The notes: generated from the sequence alone by a model not told the origin. A DNA stretch of 64,000 nucleotides from Beroe ovata (GCA_946803715.1 CAMPET010000004.1:528136-592135), one strand, 5' to 3'; counted from the stretch's first letter, positions 12,248-24,727 are shown. Made by a program: numbers and translations.

Positions 12248-12274
<27 letters not shown>
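12248..12274. repeat. (CA)n microsatellite
   Basis: An uninterrupted CA tract. Histidine-threonine translations across it are meaningless. Confidence 0.9.
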
Positions 12275-12276
<2 letters not shown>

Positions 12277-12432
12277 GCACAAATGCAGAGAGACAGACAC
12301 ATGAAGTCATGCGTCAAGTGTCAAAATGATGGTTATTAACTTGCCCGTAAAAAACGGTAATGAATAAGGTAATAGCCCAAGAATCGAGATGCTGTCAAAT
12401 GAAATAAAAATCTTGACCAAATGGATCTAAAT

Positions 12433-12471
<39 letters not shown>

Positions 12472-12498
12472 CACACACACACAAAGACACACAGANTA
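12433..12498. repeat. (AGAC)n then (CA)n microsatellite next to a single N
   Basis: About eight AGAC tetranucleotides run into a CA tract, followed by a single N at 12496. Confidence 0.9.
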
Positions 12499-12717
12499 GG
12501 ATAGGGCCATCAGAATAACAGAGGCCGGAGGCCGCGGGTCCTGCTAGTAATACCAAGCTGTGTATGGTATACAGGGGTACATACCCTACATAATAGATGG
12601 GGCATACATTCGAATTGTATGTAGTGTACTTACATACAGATATGATTAATTGTGTACACAGGGATGATGAATTGTGCATGCCTGATGATAAAAGTCGTCA
12701 AATATTACAGGATATAA

Positions 12718-12780
12718 TATGACAGTATGAATGACAGTACAATGACAGTACAATGACAGTACAATGACAGTACAATGTAG
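12718..12780. repeat. 11-bp minisatellite
   Basis: The unit ATGACAGTACA is repeated about four to five times in a row. No coding function is seen. Confidence 0.8.
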
Positions 12781-13855
12781 AATGACTGTCACCTCGATGA
12801 GAGCATGTAGTAAACAATGCGAGGTGAAATGTCACGCAAAAATGTCACGCACACTTAGCGCACCAAAAATGTTAACAAATCAGTGAAGTACATTCCAACA
12901 GCACACTGACACGATTACTAGTACATTCCTGCACACTGTAACGATTACACAACTGTACAGCTTTAGTCTCGATAAATCGGTGTATAGGCACATTCCTGTG
13001 ATTACAAAATATGTTTTTCATAACTGAATGTTGTCCTGTGGAACAAGCAATGAGAAATTGGGCGTGGTCCCAACACCACTGTTTCGGATTTTTATGGAAA
13101 AAGATGTCATTGCTGTGAGTCGAAGTGCACACCTAACAACGAATACGTACGAAGAATACAGAGTTGAGGTGAGTCCAATCTTTCCAAAGGGGAGGAAAAT
13201 ATGCAGAATATTTTGAGCGGAATATTATGCATATACACACGCACATATTCAAAAGAAGGAAAATAATCATGGAACTTGAGGATTATTGCTGGAGTTACTA
13301 TAAAAAGGAAATCGCAGCAAGGATAGCACATCAAATAAAGGTACTTACACGATGCTTCATTTGTCGTATACTGACATAATAATCTACAGAGGAAGTAAAG
13401 GTTAGGTGCAATAAGTAATAATTCTATAAATAACATGATATCATTCGATATTGGTTGAGTGATTATTGTCATAGCGAACAATAGTGTATGATACATATTA
13501 CATACGGGGAGTGATAGGTCATGAAAAGTTCAACAATTTGAGAGATTAAAGGGATGCAGTGAAACCCCTCGCCACATGAAAGGAAGGATTCAATTTCAAA
13601 CAATAAATAAAATTCCCAATTGACTACTGACGTCATCCCATCATACACTGTAAAAGATTAAAAAAACTCGAGATAAAACCTTTCAAAACCTATCCTACAA
13701 AGACCGGATAACCCTCTTGCTATCAAATAGAAGTTATGATCACTATTTGAAATTGAGTCCGAAGTCACCACCGATAACCTTCCTTCCAATGGACCCCTCT
13801 TCCTCAACACCCCATGACTGATGACAATGATGACAAGAAAGAGGGATGACACTAG

Positions 13856-14461
13856 TCATGCTGACTCAGGGGTCGCTCCACAACTCTCTTCCTTCTCGTT
13901 ATCGTTCTCCTTGTTTCCCCCCTCCACTTTACTGTCCTCGTTCACTGCACCAGCCTCCTGGTCAGGGCTTGTCCCGAAATGGCACATGTTTAGACCCTGC
14001 CTGTTTCTTGCAACCTCTATCGCAAGGAACTGTACTCTGGGAACGAGGGTTGTGTTGCTCTCGGAGTATCCCTGGCTACAATCTAGTCGGAGGAGTGTGC
14101 CGAAGTTGTAATCGTCGATATGGTACTCAAACATCTGACAGAAGGTTCTCCACCGCTTCTTGACTGCCACGGACTTCAACTTATCCTCATCAATAACATC
14201 TATCCGAACACGTGGGAATGTCACGATGAAATGCTGGTATAGCTCCTCATCAAACTTGGTTAGTTTGAGTTTGGTGCAGTTGATCGAGCAGATAAGTTTG
14301 AAGTAGATTTGAGTGTGAGCGAAGGCTTTCTCAGCCCAAGCTAGCTCGATGCCATCTTCGTTACCGTACTCGACTTTGTCGTATTTCTTCAGTTCTTTCT
14401 GACGGAAAGCGAGCTGTTCCTTTGTAGGGTTGTCAGCGTTAGACAGCACACTGAGCGACAT
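13856..14461 (-). CDS. PBDC1: PBDC1 family protein
   Basis: Intronless frame of 201 codons starting MSLSVLSNADNP at 14461. The conserved core of the PBDC1 family (human PBDC1, yeast YPL225W) is clear: AWAEKAFAHTQIYFKLI near residues 40-56, then LKLTKFDEELYQHF, RIDVIDEDKLKS, KKRWRTFCQMFE, and the signature YNFGTLLRLDCSQGYSESNT followed by RVQFLAIEVARNRQGLN. The tail after about residue 165 is acidic and low in complexity (EGGNKENDNEKEE). The family is small and ubiquitous in eukaryotes; the yeast member is linked to co-translational folding of elongation factor 1A. The frame is open about 35 codons upstream of this ATG, but the family N-terminus matches the start chosen. Confidence 0.93.
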   Translation of the reverse strand: MSLSVLSNADNPTKEQLAFRQKELKKYDKVEYGNEDGIELAWAEKAFAHTQIYFKLICSINCTKLKLTKFDEELYQHFIVTFPRVRIDVIDEDKLKSVAVKKRWRTFCQMFEYHIDDYNFGTLLRLDCSQGYSESNTTLVPRVQFLAIEVARNRQGLNMCHFGTSPDQEAGAVNEDSKVEGGNKENDNEKEESCGATPESA

Positions 14462-15110
14462 GGTCGCACTCCTAAGAGAGAGGTTTTTGTGAGGTCTCTG
14501 AGGACTACCTTGGTATTGTCCATCGCGAAAACCTTGTACCCTTAACGTGGTAGTCTCCACGAACAACGAAAATCAATACACAAAAACCAATGAGAACGAC
14601 AAGACAATTACGCAACAAACTAGTTCAATAGTCGCAACACCCAGTGCTACTCAACATAAAGTTTTACGCGTTTCAAGTCTGAAGTTAACGCGAGACACCA
14701 AGACAAAGTTGGCAAGTATAATTGTGGAAGACAGAATTGAGACACAAAAGTCGATACAATACGTAACAACACGCCCATTCTAGGAAATTGAAAAAATGAT
14801 CTCGCGTCTGTTGCGCTAAATGTACACAAGGCGATTGTTTAAATTAGAGCCGAAGTTAACGGTCATAATACGGAAAGTAAACACTGTTACAATCAATGAT
14901 TTACTTGACGTGAGTTGATTGCACTAAATCATGCCACTCAGAATTATCCAACTCTCTAAGAACACCCCTGGTATCATGACACACATACATCAATAGTCAA
15001 ATCATGACACGAACAAGATCATTGATCATTTTCTAGAACGAAATTTTTGCACACACATGATGTGTTAATGAAACGAATGATGTTATGTAAGTAACCCCCT
15101 GCCGCAGCGC
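14462..15110. other. Spacer between PBDC1 and DGLUCY
   Basis: About 650 bases with no domain-bearing frame. Both neighbours are on the minus strand, so this should carry the PBDC1 promoter and the DGLUCY 3' end. No specific site could be called. Confidence 0.5.
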
Positions 15111-15113
15111 CCC

Positions 15114-16916
15114 TCACTCCACATGACACCTGATATTAGTGAGCATATTAGCGTGGAATGTCCTGTAGTCCAGGGAGTCGACAGTCAGGGCCACCTCCCC
15201 CGTACACCCATCCCTGAACCCGATCTCCATGACCCGTGTATGAAGCCGCTCATCGTCCCCCCTAGTCAGGAGGAAGTCTGATACTCTGGGAGGAGTGTGA
15301 CTCCCTCTGCCCCTCCTCCGATACCTATCGTGTACGGGGCACGATCTAACGGCGTGTAGTCCAGCTGCAATAGCAAGTCCTCCCCAGTTAGATACACCAC
15401 ATGACACGAGCAGATCAGCCGACACATCAGCTGCTATGACGTCGCCATGAGGAATTCCACGTGTTACACCATCCTTTATCTTCCCCATCCCTAACTCATT
15501 CCCTCCATCCCCTATCCCTATCGTTGTGATACCGGGATCGGCTGTAGCTTGTCTAAATATCCCGGCCATCCCTCCCACCTTGTCACTAATATCCCGCGCT
15601 TTCATCGTGTAATATTTCCCATCAGTAGCAGGACTAGGTCGCTCTATTGCGATAAGATGGGAGAATGAGCCGATGTCTTGAGAAGTGATGTTAGATAAAG
15701 TAGCCTCACCCTTCCCTATCTTGATACATGTAATATTCTCGTGTATGAAGCCCTCAGACTGGCACCGATCCAGGAAACTGATCAGTTCAACTGCTGTAGA
15801 ATCCACTATGAACACCACTTCCGCTCCAATGGCCTGGAGACCACGAGTCAGGTACAGAGCTCCGGCAATCCCGTCATTTTCCTCAGCTGGGGCAGTGTCA
15901 AATAGGGGGAATCCTACGAGGATACCAACTTTGCGAGCTCTCATTGACAATTCCAGACACGCCCTTGTCAATTCACCTTGTATCACTAGGACATCTGTGT
16001 GTCGGTTGCCCGGGTCAAATGATATGCAGTGCTCGATAGCATCTAACTTGTGAGCTGTGTTTTTGGATAGGGTTACGTATCTTCCTAATTCAGGGTTTGT
16101 ACAGATAACAGTGGCTGGTGGGTATTGTGCGAAACTGCCCAATGTTCTGCCTTCCTCAGAAGACACATCAGTTATGAACATGCTGCCTGGGGAATGACTG
16201 AACGAGATCGGGAGTTTGGAATTTCTGAGGGCTGTGTTTCCCGTCACTCCACATGCCCAGAAACAGGGGATCTCGTCTTCACCTATCAATCCGTCATCCT
16301 TTATATCACTCCGCAAGATTCCTGGAGAGATGAACTCTAGACCGACATCTGCTGGATTACCTATGTGGATTGGAGCTCCGTGACAGAAATCCATACCAGA
16401 GGATAATTCCACAGCCAGCTCGACTTTGTCGGCGGGTATGGGTCGCATGGTGACCACCATGTTGCACGAAAAGGGACCACAGGGGATGCACGGGATGTTA
16501 GTTCTATGCATGCTGGGCGATTTTATTACAATGCCACTGCTCAGAAGCTTCGAGTCGAAGGTGTAGGAACAGCCCAAGTAGAAGGACACCATATTATCCC
16601 AGGGAAAGGATTTGAGATCGGGAATTGGCTCTGTGCCAGCTACACCATCTCTGTACACTTCATAGGAGGGCACATCACTCCGGACATCAGAATCAGTAGC
16701 GAGAGGGGGAGCTGAATACTGGCCGGGGGAACTCCTGAATATGACAGGGCACGGCGCAGAGTTTTCCCGGCAAAACTTGGCAAAATCCTCCGCAAATTCA
16801 ACCGGTAGAATGGAGAGATTAGCCTGTACGAATTCAGGGCAGGTCCCAAAAGTGTTCGACTTGAACAGTTCTCCACGTCTAAAAAGCTGTCTCCCAGTCG
16901 AAGGAAGGGAATACAT
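15114..16916 (-). CDS. DGLUCY: D-glutamate cyclase
   Basis: Intronless frame of 600 residues, close to the length of human DGLUCY (C14orf159), which converts D-glutamate to 5-oxo-D-proline in mitochondria. The N-terminal DUF1445-type half has MVSFYLGCSYTFDSKLL near residues 109-125, then NMVVTMRPIPADKVE and GAPIHIGNPADVG. The C-terminal DUF4392-type half has SHLIAIERPSPATDGKYY near residues 430-447, GITTIGIGDGGNELGMGKIK, HGDVIAADVSADLLV and GVSNWGGLAIAAGL, all near-identical in wording to the animal family. The start at 16916 gives an N-terminus rich in Arg and Ser (MYSLPSTGRQLFRRG) that could act as a mitochondrial targeting peptide; this is inference. Absence of introns contrasts with QSOX and ABCG nearby. 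Confidence 0.95.
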   Translation of the reverse strand: MYSLPSTGRQLFRRGELFKSNTFGTCPEFVQANLSILPVEFAEDFAKFCRENSAPCPVIFRSSPGQYSAPPLATDSDVRSDVPSYEVYRDGVAGTEPIPDLKSFPWDNMVSFYLGCSYTFDSKLLSSGIVIKSPSMHRTNIPCIPCGPFSCNMVVTMRPIPADKVELAVELSSGMDFCHGAPIHIGNPADVGLEFISPGILRSDIKDDGLIGEDEIPCFWACGVTGNTALRNSKLPISFSHSPGSMFITDVSSEEGRTLGSFAQYPPATVICTNPELGRYVTLSKNTAHKLDAIEHCISFDPGNRHTDVLVIQGELTRACLELSMRARKVGILVGFPLFDTAPAEENDGIAGALYLTRGLQAIGAEVVFIVDSTAVELISFLDRCQSEGFIHENITCIKIGKGEATLSNITSQDIGSFSHLIAIERPSPATDGKYYTMKARDISDKVGGMAGIFRQATADPGITTIGIGDGGNELGMGKIKDGVTRGIPHGDVIAADVSADLLVSCGVSNWGGLAIAAGLHAVRSCPVHDRYRRRGRGSHTPPRVSDFLLTRGDDERLHTRVMEIGFRDGCTGEVALTVDSLDYRTFHANMLTNIRCHVE

Positions 16917-17694
16917 GGCAAGACTAAGAAACAGTATACGTTAACCGTCGCACTTCGCAGTGACGCAGCAAGTAGCGGCAATCATCATTATTCGAGCTCG
17001 CTAAGAAACACCCGACGATGAAGACAATAATAAGCAGAGGTTAAGTGGTTTCCATGATTATATGGTTACACTCTGTCACTCGCTAATTCTACTACTTGTT
17101 TATAGCTGTATGTTTGCGCGTTTAAGTGATAGGGAGTTTTGGCAGCCGAAGAGCTCAACTAAAGGAGGATTTAACTCCTTATTAAAGCCTGCATCGATGC
17201 TAAATGGGTATAACTCACAACTGCTCTTCAAGATAGAAAAGCACCAATGCAAAACCACTTTAATATATTTTGCTACTTGACATCCATCGAGTATAACCGT
17301 ACCTTTCATCCATATTTTACGCCCAAATAAGGAGAGGATTGCTTACGGTTACGTGCGGGCAGACTTTGACGGCAACAATAGCGTCGTACTATCTTCCACA
17401 AAGAATACACACTCAGAGTGTATAGTGTAAACACAAACTCACTCGCACGTGCTATCACGTGCAAACCATGTCTGCACGGACAAACGCACAAAACCACTCA
17501 GACATACAAATATTTGGGTATTTATACCAAGCAAGGGAGGGAGTGATCACACCAACGACATTTATGGTATAAATACGAGGAAACTCATTCCTAGGTGCGA
17601 CAAAAGGGGTTTGAGGTGCGATATTAGTGAATTTACTTAGCCATTGCCCATTCCTGCATCATCCCAGCTAAACCTCCGCGCTCACACCCATAGA

Positions 17695-17793
17695 CACACA
17701 CAAATACACACACACAAACAGATACACACACACACACACGCACACACACACACACACAAACACAGACACAGACACAGACACAGACACAGACAN

Positions 17794-17826
<33 letters not shown>
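17695..17826. repeat. (CA)n / (CAGACA)n microsatellite with one N
   Basis: A mixed CA and ACAGAC tract with a single N at 17793. Frames on both strands here are low-complexity artefacts. Confidence 0.95.
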
Positions 17827-17832
<6 letters not shown>

Positions 17833-18142
17833 CACTCATATAATGCTTGTCAATTGAGGAGAGAATAATGTAAACTCTCTCTTGCATTGCATGACGAATT
17901 AACCGTATTACCGCGTGTATGTGGTCCAGTTATATATCTCATGCGTTTACCGTGTTAAGACAATAACAGACACATACGCGCAAACAAAGTGTGGTGTGTA
18001 AAATGAGAAAAACCCGACAAGTTTGTAATATGATAACACGTGAAGTGTGTGGTGCTTTGCAGCGAATCGCCGTTAACGGTACCCTTATCACCACGCTAAA
18101 TGAAATATGATCCGGTAAAATACAGGAGACAAATATCGTGAA

Positions 18143-18243
18143 TTTGTGTGTGTGTGTGTGTGTGTGTGCGTGTGCGAGTGTGTGTGTGTGTATGTATGTG
18201 TATTTGTGTATGTGTATGTGTGTGTATGTGTATGTGTGTATGC
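18143..18243. repeat. (TG)n / (TATGTG)n microsatellite
   Basis: A TG tract grades into TATGTG-type hexamers. No gene is seen. Confidence 0.95.
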
Positions 18244-20030
18244 CGAAGTGCTGTATCACGTGAACAGAGGAAGGGGCCTGTGGGTGTGAGGAAGAATGGA
18301 AAAGCGAAAATGCAAATGGGGCGACTGCCAAATATGGTTGTCAATATCATGTACACTGCAATCACACAGAATATTGCCTGCAAACAAGCACAATGTCACA
18401 CCCACATAAACACGCTTGAGATAGGTTGAGTGAAGCGTCAACCGATTAATCAATCAGCACGAGCTATCAAATATCTCACACGCTCGGAGCAGGTCTTACA
18501 GAACATGTGCTGCACAGGTTTTTATATCAATGTTTACCGAACAATTGTGGGAAGAATCGCTCGATACACTAACGTGGGAGAGTATGAGCAAAGAAAATGC
18601 ATAATTTCGGTACATTCGGACATTCTATGACATTGGATCACAATGTATTCTCCAGTGGTTACAATTATTGTTGAGCATAATACGAGGGACGATCTTCACA
18701 TTTCTTCACAGTTAAAACTGCAGACGGCTATAGATGCTACATCAACTCTCACACTTACACGCGTCACTAGACGAACTTTCAATCGCTACGCTAAAGTACA
18801 CACTTCACGAATTTGATAGCAATGAATTATCGTAATACAATTAAGCACGACAACGGGGGAATACAATCAACGGCAATTATGGTAGTGTAAGGAATGTATG
18901 ACAGCTCATTTGCAAAAGAGGTGTGTCATGAATTTACATTCGTGAAAACAAGTTTATCCAACGCGAAAAAACCATTCAGTGATTACATAGCGCGCGGCGC
19001 GATGACTTATCATCATTGAGACTTGTAGGATTTTACCCTACCGTCGGTGCGCGCGATTTTCAATCCGCCCCGACTCCGTTTTTGAATACTTATTTTTTTC
19101 AAAATTCAAATACTTTTGTTTTAGTAATGTTTAGCTATGCCATATAATATTACCGTATTTGAAATGCAACAGCGGTGCGAGTCATGTCCCATGTTCGTTA
19201 TTCTTTGCACGTCACATGTGCGCGCGGCTGAGCACTCGCGCGCGCAAGTTAACATCAGTTTGCGCATTTGCTCATAACAATATTCGACTCGCGCATTCCA
19301 TCCAAACATGCATCAAGACGACTACCTAGTACCAGGTTTCTACCCACGTATGCTAAGAGGAAGATAAAACTGTTTCAGGGTTCAGCAAAGCAAAACGAGA
19401 AAATGAAATCAATATTCGAAGGAATTAGAGCGAATATCATGGATGAAAATTGGGAAGTCGGCCTTCGTCAAGTTCCGTGCAAGGTTAAATAACTAAATTT
19501 TTGAATGTTTATCTGAGAATTATGAATCAAGCCATGATTATCAAACAAAATTGATTAAAAAGGAAATTCAACACAGGTAAAAATTAATAAAAACTCAGAG
19601 AATCCGCCATTTTGTCCTATTCGGTATCAACGCTATTCCTTCCCTTCCCCTTTTTTCCTTTTCTCCCTCGACCTTTATTTTTATGTTCTTTGTTCCCTTC
19701 CCCTTTTTTCTTTTTCCCTCTAGAATAATTGGAACTTTTCCTCCTTTGATTGGTAATTCTGAAAAGAGTGCTGTAAAGAGAAAGACAAGATTGAGCCTCG
19801 CTTATAGTGATACAATCGTCATCAATAAATAGAAAAGCAACAAAAGGTAGCAGAAAGCTGATTGAAATTCGCAATAAAATTCCGGGCCATTGAAGGTCTT
19901 TCGGTGAAAAGTCAGCAAAACCCAAGCCCCACTGGACTTAAGCCCTATGACTTCAACAGTGTGAAATAAATAGCAAAATCTGGAAAAATCTATAATTATC
20001 ACTGAAAATCATCGAGAGAAGTAATAATAA

Positions 20031-23000
20031 CTAAACACTAAATATCGTCCTTATAGTACCATTACAAAATCTTAACTTTCTCTTACTCTTAGATAGAAAG
20101 AGTAGCAAAACTACAGCTGTGAGTGTGACACAGAAGATAACTGAGAAGAGGTATGAGTTTGCGAGTTCACCCTCGAAATATAGCCTGGTCTGTTCTTGTA
20201 GCTGCTCGGTGTTTACCGCCGAACGATCGTGACGAATCCCCTCCCCGGTCTCCTGTCCCCGAACATACCTGATTTTACCGTACGGTGTGAGGACGCGGCG
20301 ATAGTGGCGGAGCAGGTAGCCGAACACCTCATCCGTGTCGAATTGGCCGGATCGTCCGGTGCGATCATCAGAGCAATCAGAGCATTCTGACTCCGGAGGG
20401 AATTGGACTTTCGGGAAGTATGGATCGTGAGGTTCCTTGCTGAGCCGTGCGTTGACCTGATTGTGTGCCTGCCAGAGTGCTAACACAGCTGCCTTGTTAT
20501 CTGTCACAGACAGGAGCCCCATCCGTTCTGACATGGCCAGGAAGTGGGTCCGGCAGTGGGAGCAAGTGAAGAAGGAGGAGACATATCCGTGGATAGAGCG
20601 CAACACGTCGACAGAGGAAGGGGAGGTGGAGTTAGAGGGGGAGTAACAGCTGAAATTTGGGTGGGTTTATTGGGAAGTGGTGTCAAGAGAAGGTACAACG
20701 TGGTGTCAAGGAAAAGTGGTGTCAAGAGAAAGTGGTGTCAAGATGAAGTGGTGTCAAGAGAAAGTGGTGTCAAGAGAAAGTGGTGTCAAGAGGAAGTGAT
20801 GTCAAGATGAAGTGCTGTAAAGAGGAAGTGGTGTCAAGAGGAAGTGGTATCCGGGGATAGCGCTCTGAAGGGAAAGTGGTGTCAAGAGGAAGTGCTGTCA
20901 AGGGAAAGTGGTGTCAAGAGAAAGTGGTGTCAAGAGAAAGTGGTGTCAAGATAAAGCTGCTCCAGGAGAAGATACTTCGGAAGGTACTTGTAGAGTTGTA
21001 GTTGTCATTCCCGTCATTAAAACTGTACAATGGGCGTGGACCAGATGTAACAAAAAGTGTGATGTGTATTACAATATCTACAGTGGTTGTATTCAATCTC
21101 TTAGTCTATCACATCGCACTATCAATATAATAAACTGCAAATTAACAGTACATTTCTCATTCTTCTGGTGGCCAAGTCAACACTTGTTATCGATAATAGG
21201 CTGAATAAATGCAATTTGAGTGAAGTATAAGTTAAGTTAATTAAAACGTGAACCACACATACGGAGTATCAGATGGTAAATTCATGACGTGGCTTGGTTG
21301 TGACATACTGGAATGTTCTAATATAACACGTTGTTGTAAAGTCAAAAGTGAAACACACACTTAAGTGGTGTCGACATATCTATAGTTAAACAAGCAGATG
21401 GAAGTGCTGAGATGAATAGCGAAAGAGGAAGGTGCTGTGTTTAAGAGAAGGGGAAAGTTGAATGAATGGTTGAACACCGCCAGGAGTTAGTGGTGTTAAG
21501 AAAGTGGTGTCAGAAAGTGAGTGGTGTCAAGAAAGTGGTGTCAGAAAGTGAGTGGTGTCAAGAAAGTGGTGTCAGGAGTAACTGGTGTTAAGAAAGTGGT
21601 GTCAGGAGTTAGTGGTGTTAATAAAGTGGTGTCAGGAGTTAGTGGTGTTAATAAAGTGGTGTCAGGAGTAATTGGTGTTAAGAAAGTGGTTTTAGTAAGT
21701 AGTGATGTCGAAGATATTAAATTTCTAGACGTCAACATGACCCTAACCTGGACAACATGGTATGAAATAGAACCCAGAGACCACAGGTATAGCCCCGTGT
21801 AGTAGGCTTACTCCCTCTGCACCCAATGAATGTGCTGTCTCTGGGAAATCCCGTGTTTGAAGCACTAGCGAGGATCTCGCGCCATTTCTCACTGTTGAGA
21901 CTGTCCAGGGTAGAGACTTCACGTTCAATCTGAGTGTTGCTGGGGGTGAGAATAAGAGGGAACAAGGCGGTTAATTAGGAGAATTAGATAAAAAGAATGC
22001 AGTATATGACCAAAGTGCTGAGGGAGGGTAAGCTATCCTCCATCTATTGCCTCACAAATTATCATCCAAATTAATCAACAATCACTCCTATTTGCTGATC
22101 ATGCATTTCTCACTCACGTCAGTGGATATTTAATGTGCTTGCAGCAATCAATCCTTGCTGGTAATAGCATGATACCTATTTACAGGGCACACATCACCTG
22201 AGCCAGCTGGTTCTGATAGTCGAGAGACCAGCTACCACAGCCCAGTGCTACGTGGAGAAAACTCTTCAGATCAGACAATTCCACATCCGTGAAGTTAATC
22301 TTGAGTCCAACCTGGTAGTGTGTGTTTGAGTGTGTGTGTGTGTGTGTGAGCCGTGAGGGGGCTAGCGCTTTATCATGTACACAATAAACGTTCTATAATA
22401 TTTGGGCTAATCACCTTATCTGTAACAATGGTGTTAGTATGATTGTGATTGTATACACCACATTACACAAAGTAAACTATAGTTTTTACATTAACAGATC
22501 CTCTTACTTCTGTATAAAGAGCGTTATTGATAGCACTTTGCATGTCCACTTCATACAGTTTATACTGTAACGTAGTGTTGATCTCGCCATCATCAATATC
22601 CTGACATAAACATAATCAGCATGAGTTATTAGCAAGCATACGTTGTCTGTCAATTACGGAATAGTTGACAGCAATGATGCGGTTGACAATTATCAACCCC
22701 GGTGTTTCGTGTGTCTCGCAGACTCACTCGTACACCGCGAATATGTAGGCATCAGTTCCAGAATATTCCCAGTTATGAATCCACAATATTCTCAGTTATG
22801 AATCCAGAATATGTTCCGTCAAATAATATACATCTCAAAACCCGTGATCTCACCTGGTCAGTCTCCCCATGATGATCTGCTGCATTCTCCTCCACAACAC
22901 CAGTGCTGCTGGATCCCCAGCTTCTCTTGATAAACTCTGCGATTACTTGGGCATTCCAGTCTTCTGCTACCTCCTTTACACTGACTATCCTCCCTGCGAA

Positions 23001-24487
23001 TAGAGCTGATGTAACATCGAAACCACCTGTTCTTGTCACACGTCTCTTTTAACATTATCATTTGTCACATTTGACATTATTTTCCCTTGGCACCACATCC
23101 CCTAATTGGAGCCACTCTCCTCGACACTACAATTTCCCCCACACTCTATGTGAAATACAATTTGCATGACACCTCTGCACTACTCCCCCTTCATTACCTA
23201 ACCCCTAATCAACTTACCCCCTGATATCTTCAAGACACTCAGAGACTCTGACTTGAAAGTTTGTGCCATTGTGGATGTTGTCAGAGCATATCTAATGGGA
23301 ATTTGACCGTGTAGCTCCAAGACCAGCTCTTTACCCATGAGCTGAAATCAAACTAAGATGAGCAATTCCCGTTGAAGATGGAGACATCTTACATCATCCT
23401 CCTATTTCTGTATTCCTGTTGGTCACTCTTCACAGACCCTTCCTGGAATCTGATGAACCTGAACAGCAAAATGATGCTTCATTGAAAAGGAAATCACCTC
23501 ATCTGCGACCATTGCGACAATATGCGTCTCCTTAGTGTCCTCATTAGAGGACAAGGCCCGCTCAGCTTCCTCCTCCGATAGGGGGTACAAGTTGGGCCAT
23601 GATGCTGGCGGGTTAACAACCCCTGACACCTGCAGTGGTGTTGTGAGCAAGTCAACAAAGGGGCTTACATACGGGTAAAACTGACATGTTACTACCTGCC
23701 TTTGTGAATTGAAACATTTGAAATTATCGAATGACCTCGAACAATCGACCTCGAAAATGGGATCAACAATGTAGCTCTATAATATATTACCGATTCTATG
23801 ACCCATTCTTTAATTTTGTCTACTGTTCTGGAACCTTCGTATGAAACCCCTTCGGCAGATGTATTAGTCGTGGGACCTGAAGCAATTTTGATGATCTATA
23901 GGATGATGCAATTCATTTCTTGTTCCAATTACTGCTTATCACTCGAATGCGTTAAAGAATGAGTCACTCATTCTTCACTCATTCGTGATGAATGAGTGAG
24001 AGGATGTGACTGTGGAATACTGTACAGACCTATGAATCTGATGGTCGGATATCCACGAACTTTGTACTTTTGGCATGCTTTGGTGTCATAAACACAGTCA
24101 ATACCAGTAACAAGCACTATGTCTGACCAATTCTCGATATCCTTAGCTAGCTCTCTACAGAAGAATATCAGGAATTGCTATTTTGCACACGAATTGATTG
24201 CAGTATCATGAGAAGGTCAGCAGCCAGCGCCTTCTGATATAGCAAGTTTTAGCAGAATTACTAACTTACTTGTAAGTTGGAGCAAATCTTTGACAATGCC
24301 CACACCAGCTCGAATAGAGGAGGAACAAATGCGCCGTTTTCCCATCGTACAAGCCCCTCTCATAGTTGTCTTCCCTGTACACTATGACACTGTCGTTCTC
24401 ATCAAACAAAGTTTTGTCAGCGGCAGTCAAACAGCTTTTGATGAGAAGCACTACAATTATACATGAGGAAATGGAGAGTTCATTCAT
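20031..24487 (-). CDS. Quiescin sulfhydryl oxidase (QSOX)
   Basis: Secretory-pathway flavoenzyme that makes disulfides in proteins using O2. Ten exons were traced: 24487-24270, 24154-24030, 23876-23791, 23680-23498, 23341-23218, 22993-22854, 22600-22508, 22313-about 22192, 21939-21748 and 20649-20031, giving about 633 residues. Exon 1 has a signal peptide and the thioredoxin motif SSWCGHCQRFAP (CGHC at residues 62-65). Middle exons carry the second, redox-inactive thioredoxin fold. Exon 9 carries the Erv/ALR FAD-domain phrase GCRGSK..RGYTCGLWVLFHTM, and exon 10 carries FFTCSHCRTHF, the flavin-contacting LWQAHNQVNARL and a CSDC pair. A C-terminal membrane span (LFSVIFCVTLTAVVLLLF) before a basic tail fits membrane-tethered QSOX. 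Phases agree at every junction except exon 8 to 9, where the donor at 22197 or 22192 must be chosen; only the latter keeps frame. Confidence 0.93.
20665..20960. repeat. Minisatellite, 16-17-bp unit (AAGTGGTGTCAAGAG)
   Basis: About 17 diverged copies of a unit around AGTGGTGTCAAGAG. It lies just upstream (in gene sense) of the last QSOX exon, so it is intronic. Lys/Ser/Gly/Val-rich translations across it are artefacts. Confidence 0.9.
21485..21690. repeat. Second minisatellite array, AAGTGGTGTCAGGAG units
   Basis: About ten copies of a related GTGGTGTCA/GTGGTGTTA unit in higher-order pairs. It lies in the same QSOX intron as the 20.7-kb array. The two arrays share the TGGTGTCA core. Confidence 0.9.
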
Positions 24488-24727
24488 TCCTGAGACAAGG
24501 AGATTTCAAGCCAAGTAAAGTTAAAACTGATAATACCCATCAAAATACTACTGGAAAATAGATTGAAACTTGATGGTGCAGCTCGAATTATAAGAGTCGT
24601 GATGGTTCAAATTGAAACATCATGACTTTCATAATTTCACATAACACAATTCCTAGTCACGTGGTTAAAATATAGTTCAGAATTAACAGTGTTTTATTTG
24701 CAGTCAACAGATAATGTTCTGTACATC

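Larger units (their letters stand above)
9760..13850. other. Gene-poor interval with satellite and microsatellites
   Basis: No domain-bearing frame was found on either strand over 4 kb. The interval holds a 110-116-bp satellite (about 11280-11620), long (TG)n/(CA)n tracts, an AGAC tetranucleotide array and an 11-bp minisatellite. Short frames of 60-130 codons here have no features of real exons. Confidence 0.6.
16950..20030. other. Intergenic with (CA)n/(TG)n tracts, no supported gene
   Basis: Between the DGLUCY 5' end and the QSOX 3' end. It holds two long dinucleotide arrays and an AT-rich, CGCG-spotted patch near 18980-19260. A plus-strand frame at 19268-19492 with a lysine-rich stretch and a possible donor at its end was considered but no partner exon was found. 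Confidence 0.5.

Noticed and set aside
11856-12329. 157-codon frame running through (TG)n and Ns
   Set aside because: Composed almost wholly of microsatellite translation (Val-Cys and His-Thr dipeptides) and crosses a gap.
17633-18429. Several frames on both strands with VCVCVC or HTHTHT
   Set aside because: (CA)n/(TG)n tracts are open in several frames; no non-repetitive domain.
19268-19492. 74-codon plus-strand frame with a basic stretch and a possible donor
   Set aside because: No start-context, partner exon or domain; left as unsupported though not excluded.
20544-21204. Lys/Arg-rich frames in the 20.7-kb region, and a CRISPR-like regular repeat
   Set aside because: The array is contiguous 16-17-bp minisatellite units without unique spacers, inside a QSOX intron of an animal genome.
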